Source of the DNA: Planctomycetota bacterium | Lineage (GTDB): Bacteria; Planctomycetota; PUPC01; JACPCR01 | Direction of reading: 5' to 3' | NCBI GenBank assembly: GCA_030740295.1 | Contig: JASLXP010001062.1 | Coordinates: 1-9,324, forward strand | DNA length: 9,324 bases | Part shown: piece after piece, positions 6,649-9,324 of the stretch | Numbering within the stretch: position 1 is the first letter of the stretch | Layout of the letters: each line of letters begins with the position of its first letter | Notes under the pieces: generated by a model | What the model saw: only the letters and a program-made list of their open reading frames with translations | Database searches by the model: none | Told to the model about the DNA's origin: nothing | Translations under genes and position numbers: made by a program

Positions 6649-7181
6649 GTCGAAGAAGGAGACAAGCGCTTGGCGCGGATGGACGATGCTCGGATGTCGT
6701 TGATGACTTCGACGACTGGAATGCCCTTGCCATTGACTTCCTCGACCGGCTTGTCAAATTTGTCGTAGGAAATGGCGGCCAGGATGATGCCGTCGACCTT
6801 GTCCTTAATCAGGTCTGACGTGAGCTGTCTTCTCTGATCGCCCAATCGTCGATAGCCGCCGGCCTCGAGCAGCTTGATGGTTACGCCCGTTTCCTTTGCC
6901 CGTTCAATGATGCCATAGTTCACCGCCAGCCAGTAGGGGTCTTTCAAGTGCGGAAACAGAACACCAATCTTGTAAGCTCGTTTGGGCTTGGGCGCGCTCG
7001 GCCAGGTCTCGGCATGGGGTCCATCCAGACTCTTCGAGGCGCCACGAATATCTTTCTGCTTGACATCATACTTGCCGTAGTAGCTCTCGACCTCGAGGCC
7101 ATAGGCAGGCTGGCAGACCAGGGCGAAGGGAATGGCCCAAAACGGGATGACGCGCAACATGCCATGACAGATAGCAAACAT
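6489..7181 (-). pseudogene. torT-like: TorT-like periplasmic binding protein, N-terminal part (frameshifted near 6670)
   Basis: The first lobe of a periplasmic sugar-binding-type (type I) receptor of the TorT family. TorT partners the TorS kinase and presents the trimethylamine N-oxide signal in the periplasm. Residues 1-28 form a signal peptide (hydrophobic 9-23, probable cleavage near A-Y-G28). ESYYGKYD (32-39), KIGVLFPHLKDPYWLAVNYG (71-90), KLLEAGGY (103-110) and VDGIILAAIS (129-138) are close to TorT; homology runs to about NDIRASSIRAK (161-171, ending at 6669). Beyond that the frame is nonsense until a stop at 6489. The family sequence resumes in another frame, as expected if one base is missing (for example G lost from AAGG at 6668-6670). 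ATG 7181 has a weak AAGAGAAG site five nt upstream. It is first in an operon with the TorS-like kinase and the REC-PP2C regulator. The ligand is not proven, so the symbol is only by resemblance. Confidence 0.87.
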
Positions 7182-7383
7182 GATGACTTCTCTTTTGTGG
7201 ATTTTTCTACACCCACGGCCCGGTTGAGGATTCTAAGAGCGTTCGGCAGGTTTTACAATACCAACCTTTCGTCAGTTGACCGGGGTGGAGAATACAGTCG
7301 GCCTTCGGGAGAGATTATTGAGCAAAGCTCAGGATTGAAACTGGGCTGTTGAATGCTTTCGGGACTAAATTGCCGATGGTCCT
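7182..7383. other. intergenic spacer upstream of the signalling operon
   Basis: This 202-nt non-coding spacer lies between the stop of the large unknown protein (7384) and ATG 7181. Apart from the promoter candidate at 7230-7258 I see no clear terminator hairpin with a T-run, RNA gene or long repeat. The short frames crossing it on the plus strand have no coding character. The spacer separates transcription of the signalling operon from the upstream gene, although read-through is possible. Confidence 0.5.
7230..7258 (-). promoter_or_regulatory. sigma70-like promoter candidate for the torT-like operon
   Basis: On the minus strand a -35 box TTGTAA (7258-7253, 4 of 6 consensus bases) and a -10 box TAGAAT (7235-7230, 5 of 6) are separated by exactly 17 nt. 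A transcript would begin near 7222 and have a leader of about 40 nt before ATG 7181. This is the only well-spaced pair noticed in the 202-nt spacer between the large upstream gene and torT. Consensus boxes may differ in this phylum, so this is tentative. Confidence 0.45.
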
Positions 7384-9324
7384 TCAGCGCTTATGGACCA
7401 GGCGGGCCATCGATGCGATCACGAGCCCTTCAGGCTTATCGCGTTGGGCCTCATAGGCCGCCAGCAACGATGGGAGCAGTTGGTTGAAGATTTCGTCTCC
7501 TCCCGCGAGCGCGGCCTCGACCAGACCCGCGAACGGGGTGAGGGTGTGGTAGCCGAGGTACTTGCGGTTCCGTTCGGCAAAGAATCCCGTTTGCTGCTGC
7601 CGTGCCAGCATTTGATTCGTGTAACGAAGAACCTTGTCGCGCAGGCCGGCATGCCCCGGATGCCCGGGCTCCATCGCGGCCTGCAGTTTTGCGAGCCCCT
7701 TCAAGGTGATGCCACCATATGCGCTGTAGTAGTTGTGACCCCTTTGCGCACCGGACATGTCGATGTGGTGGCCGGCAAACTGCAGGTAGTATTCTGCTCT
7801 TTCGAGTACGGCGGAATCGGCGGTAACGGAATACAACTCGCTGAGATGCCACAACGCAAAGGCAGCGTAATTCTGATTGTGTTCGAGTGGATACAAATCG
7901 TAGGCATTCACCGCGCGGACAGCGGCATCAAGACATTCAGGATCGCCCAGGACCCGGTATCCGAGCACGAGTGCCTCACAGACGGCGCCGTGGCCAAATG
8001 CGCCGCCGGCGAATGGCATCGTGGCCATCGGGTCAATGCACAGACAGGGGAACCAGTGGCCTTCCTGTTCGTGCTCGAGAATTCGGTCGCAGGTCTCTCT
8101 GACTTTGGATTCATAGTCGGGCGTGGATTCCAGAAACTGGCAGGCCAGTGCATAGGGCTCCATGCGGAATGATCCATGATGATCTAGACATAGCCCGGCT
8201 GGATCGCTGCCCTTTGTCCCCCATGTGCCTGGCGCGATGTATTCGTCTGCGTCTTCTGCACTCCATTGCCGAAATGCATCGACCAGCTCCTCCTTCTCGG
8301 GCATCTCAGGGCCCTGGACGTGAATACCCGGAACGATGCGATTGCCGCTGAATTTCTGAAACGAAACGGCCACACCAGGCTCACCGACCGCTGTCATCAC
8401 TTCCAGACGATTCCAACCATCGGCAACAGGGAATTCCAGTTCGGTGCCGGACCCGATGTCCGACGTGTGCTCCTGGCCGTTCAAAGCGATTGTGTATCTG
8501 CGAAGATACTCGCTGTAGTGCGTGCCTTCGGGGACACGGGCAAGCCGCTCCTTGTCCCAAACACCCCTCCATCGAACCGCGAACCTCCCTGACTCATCGG
8601 CCGGAGAGTAATGGACATCGATGCGATCCACCGTCGGTACGGGTGGTTCCTGTGGCTGATCAACGAATTTCAGATAACCGAGCTCATCGTGCCGCGTTTC
8701 CCACATCAGGTTGGAGCCCCACGAAACCAGCTCCCCCGTAGCAAAGCAACGCCGGCCGGCCGTGAAACCGAGCCGGCCATTCTCCAACCCGTCGCGGATG
8801 ACGGGCTTCCCTATTCGCCAACAGGCTGCGATGCCTTCGCTCAGTTGAAGGACACGAGCTTCGTAATCGAGATCAAGTGGCTGCCATTGGTCTGTTCTGA
8901 ATTGTGACCACGGGAAGTCATCGTAATCCTCGTCTTCCTGAAGCTCAGGGTCCCAGACCTTCGGCAGGCAGATGCATTCGTTGTTCTGATTCAAGCCGAA
9001 GTAGATGCCGCGATGCAGCCCGTTCGAGGCAAAGTAAAGGCCGAAGTCTTCGTCCGTATTATCAGCCAGACCAGGGAGCGGATGCTTCGGGCGGTAAGCC
9101 GCCACGAACGCGTAGACCGAATGGTCGTCGTGAAAGATTGCCATCTGCGTATGGCAATTCGGCCACTCTCTGGGCAGGCCAGCAGGAACCTGGCTTATCG
9201 CAGCCGTTCCATCATCAGGACAGTATCGAAGAAGATCGCCGTTCGCGTTTGGTAGTTCTGCGAGTTCCGCTTCGCCAACAGAATCCCAAGAAGTGGACGG
9301 CCACGGCCATTGAGCGACCTGGTA
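7384..9324 (-). CDS. large protein with CBM9/DOMON-like N-terminus and alpha/alpha-barrel-like C-terminus (5' end outside window)
   Basis: I do not recognise a named family. The frame is open from the window edge to TGA 7386-7384, giving 646 visible residues; the start lies beyond 9324. Visible residues 1-60 include WPWPSTSWDSVGEAEL and lead into TQMAIFHDDHSVYAFVAAYR, then EDFGLYF, GIAACWRI and GRLGFTAGRRC. This pattern (exposed Trp, hD-x-x-x-VYaf, later W and R) recalls CBM9/DOMON-like sugar-binding domains. A beta-rich middle section (about 225-340) follows. The last 280 residues are helical with repeated aromatic/Gly turns: WFPCLCIDP, GGAFGHGAV, HNQNYAAFALWHL, GHNYYSAYGG, RKYLGYHTLTPFAG. 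That suggests an alpha/alpha toroid of the six-hairpin-glycosidase or lyase/epimerase type. I infer carbohydrate binding or processing, not a specific reaction. ATG 9144 lies inside the first domain and is not the likely start. The signal peptide, if any, is outside the window. Confidence 0.8.
   Translation of the reverse strand, partial: YQVAQWPWPSTSWDSVGEAELAELPNANGDLLRYCPDDGTAAISQVPAGLPREWPNCHTQMAIFHDDHSVYAFVAAYRPKHPLPGLADNTDEDFGLYFASNGLHRGIYFGLNQNNECICLPKVWDPELQEDEDYDDFPWSQFRTDQWQPLDLDYEARVLQLSEGIAACWRIGKPVIRDGLENGRLGFTAGRRCFATGELVSWGSNLMWETRHDELGYLKFVDQPQEPPVPTVDRIDVHYSPADESGRFAVRWRGVWDKERLARVPEGTHYSEYLRRYTIALNGQEHTSDIGSGTELEFPVADGWNRLEVMTAVGEPGVAVSFQKFSGNRIVPGIHVQGPEMPEKEELVDAFRQWSAEDADEYIAPGTWGTKGSDPAGLCLDHHGSFRMEPYALACQFLESTPDYESKVRETCDRILEHEQEGHWFPCLCIDPMATMPFAGGAFGHGAVCEALVLGYRVLGDPECLDAAVRAVNAYDLYPLEHNQNYAAFALWHLSELYSVTADSAVLERAEYYLQFAGHHIDMSGAQRGHNYYSAYGGITLKGLAKLQAAMEPGHPGHAGLRDKVLRYTNQMLARQQQTGFFAERNRKYLGYHTLTPFAGLVEAALAGGDEIFNQLLPSLLAAYEAQRDKPEGLVIASMARLVHKR

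Noticed and set aside
6655..6690. Programmed -1 ribosomal frameshift in torT
   Set aside because: There is no X-XXY-YYZ slippery site and no evident downstream pseudoknot, so an indel or sequence error is simpler.
7393..8172. 259-codon plus-strand frame opposite the large unknown protein
   Set aside because: It is antisense to a continuous 646-residue frame with protein-like composition, and it has no ribosome site or domain.
9142..9144. ATG at 9144 as the start of the large minus-strand protein
   Set aside because: The frame is open for 60 more codons to the window edge, and these read as part of the same sugar-binding-like domain. The ATG lies in the middle of the T-Q-M-A-I-F-H-D-D strand and lacks a ribosome site.

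Overview
The window (about 55-57 % G+C by eye) looks like a free-living member of the Planctomycetota/Verrucomicrobiota (PVC) group or a close relative. The reasons are a eukaryotic-type Ser/Thr kinase, an exported formylglycine sulfatase with a very basic tail, a large hybrid histidine kinase, a REC-PP2C regulator and a CBM-like plus alpha/alpha-barrel carbohydrate-type protein side by side. This placement is an inference from gene content; there is no rRNA or other marker in the window.

Layout. (1) 1-288, plus strand: the C-terminal end of a Ser/Thr protein kinase, cut by the window edge. (2) 289-492: a 204-nt spacer with a perfect 10-bp inverted repeat and a 13-bp palindrome in front of the next gene. 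(3) 493-2022, plus strand: an exported Cys-type sulfatase resembling the heparan-N-sulfatase (SGSH-like) branch. (4) 2023-2064: a short gap between convergent genes, filled by a candidate hairpin. (5) 7181 down to 2065, minus strand: a signalling operon in the order TorT-like periplasmic binding protein, TorS-like hybrid histidine kinase, response regulator with a PP2C (SpoIIE/RsbU-type) phosphatase output. A sigma70-like promoter candidate sits in front of it. (6) 7384-9324, minus strand: a large protein of unknown function whose reading frame stays open to the window edge, so its start lies outside.

How the genes work together. In the TorT/TorS family the periplasmic protein binds a small ligand (trimethylamine N-oxide in the characterised cases) and controls the membrane histidine kinase. 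The kinase then passes phosphate His-Asp-His-Asp to a regulator. Here the kinase carries two receiver domains and an HPt. The regulator carries no DNA-binding domain: its output is a PP2C-type phosphatase, so the pathway probably ends in dephosphorylation of a partner protein such as an anti-sigma-factor antagonist.

The most notable observation is that both input genes are interrupted while kinase core and regulator are intact. The torT-like gene carries a one-base frameshift near 6670. The kinase gene carries a single in-frame amber codon at 5841-5843, between its first membrane segment and its periplasmic sensor domain, with the frame perfectly conserved on both sides. Decay of the input module, a split but working receptor, amber read-through and sequencing error all remain possible.
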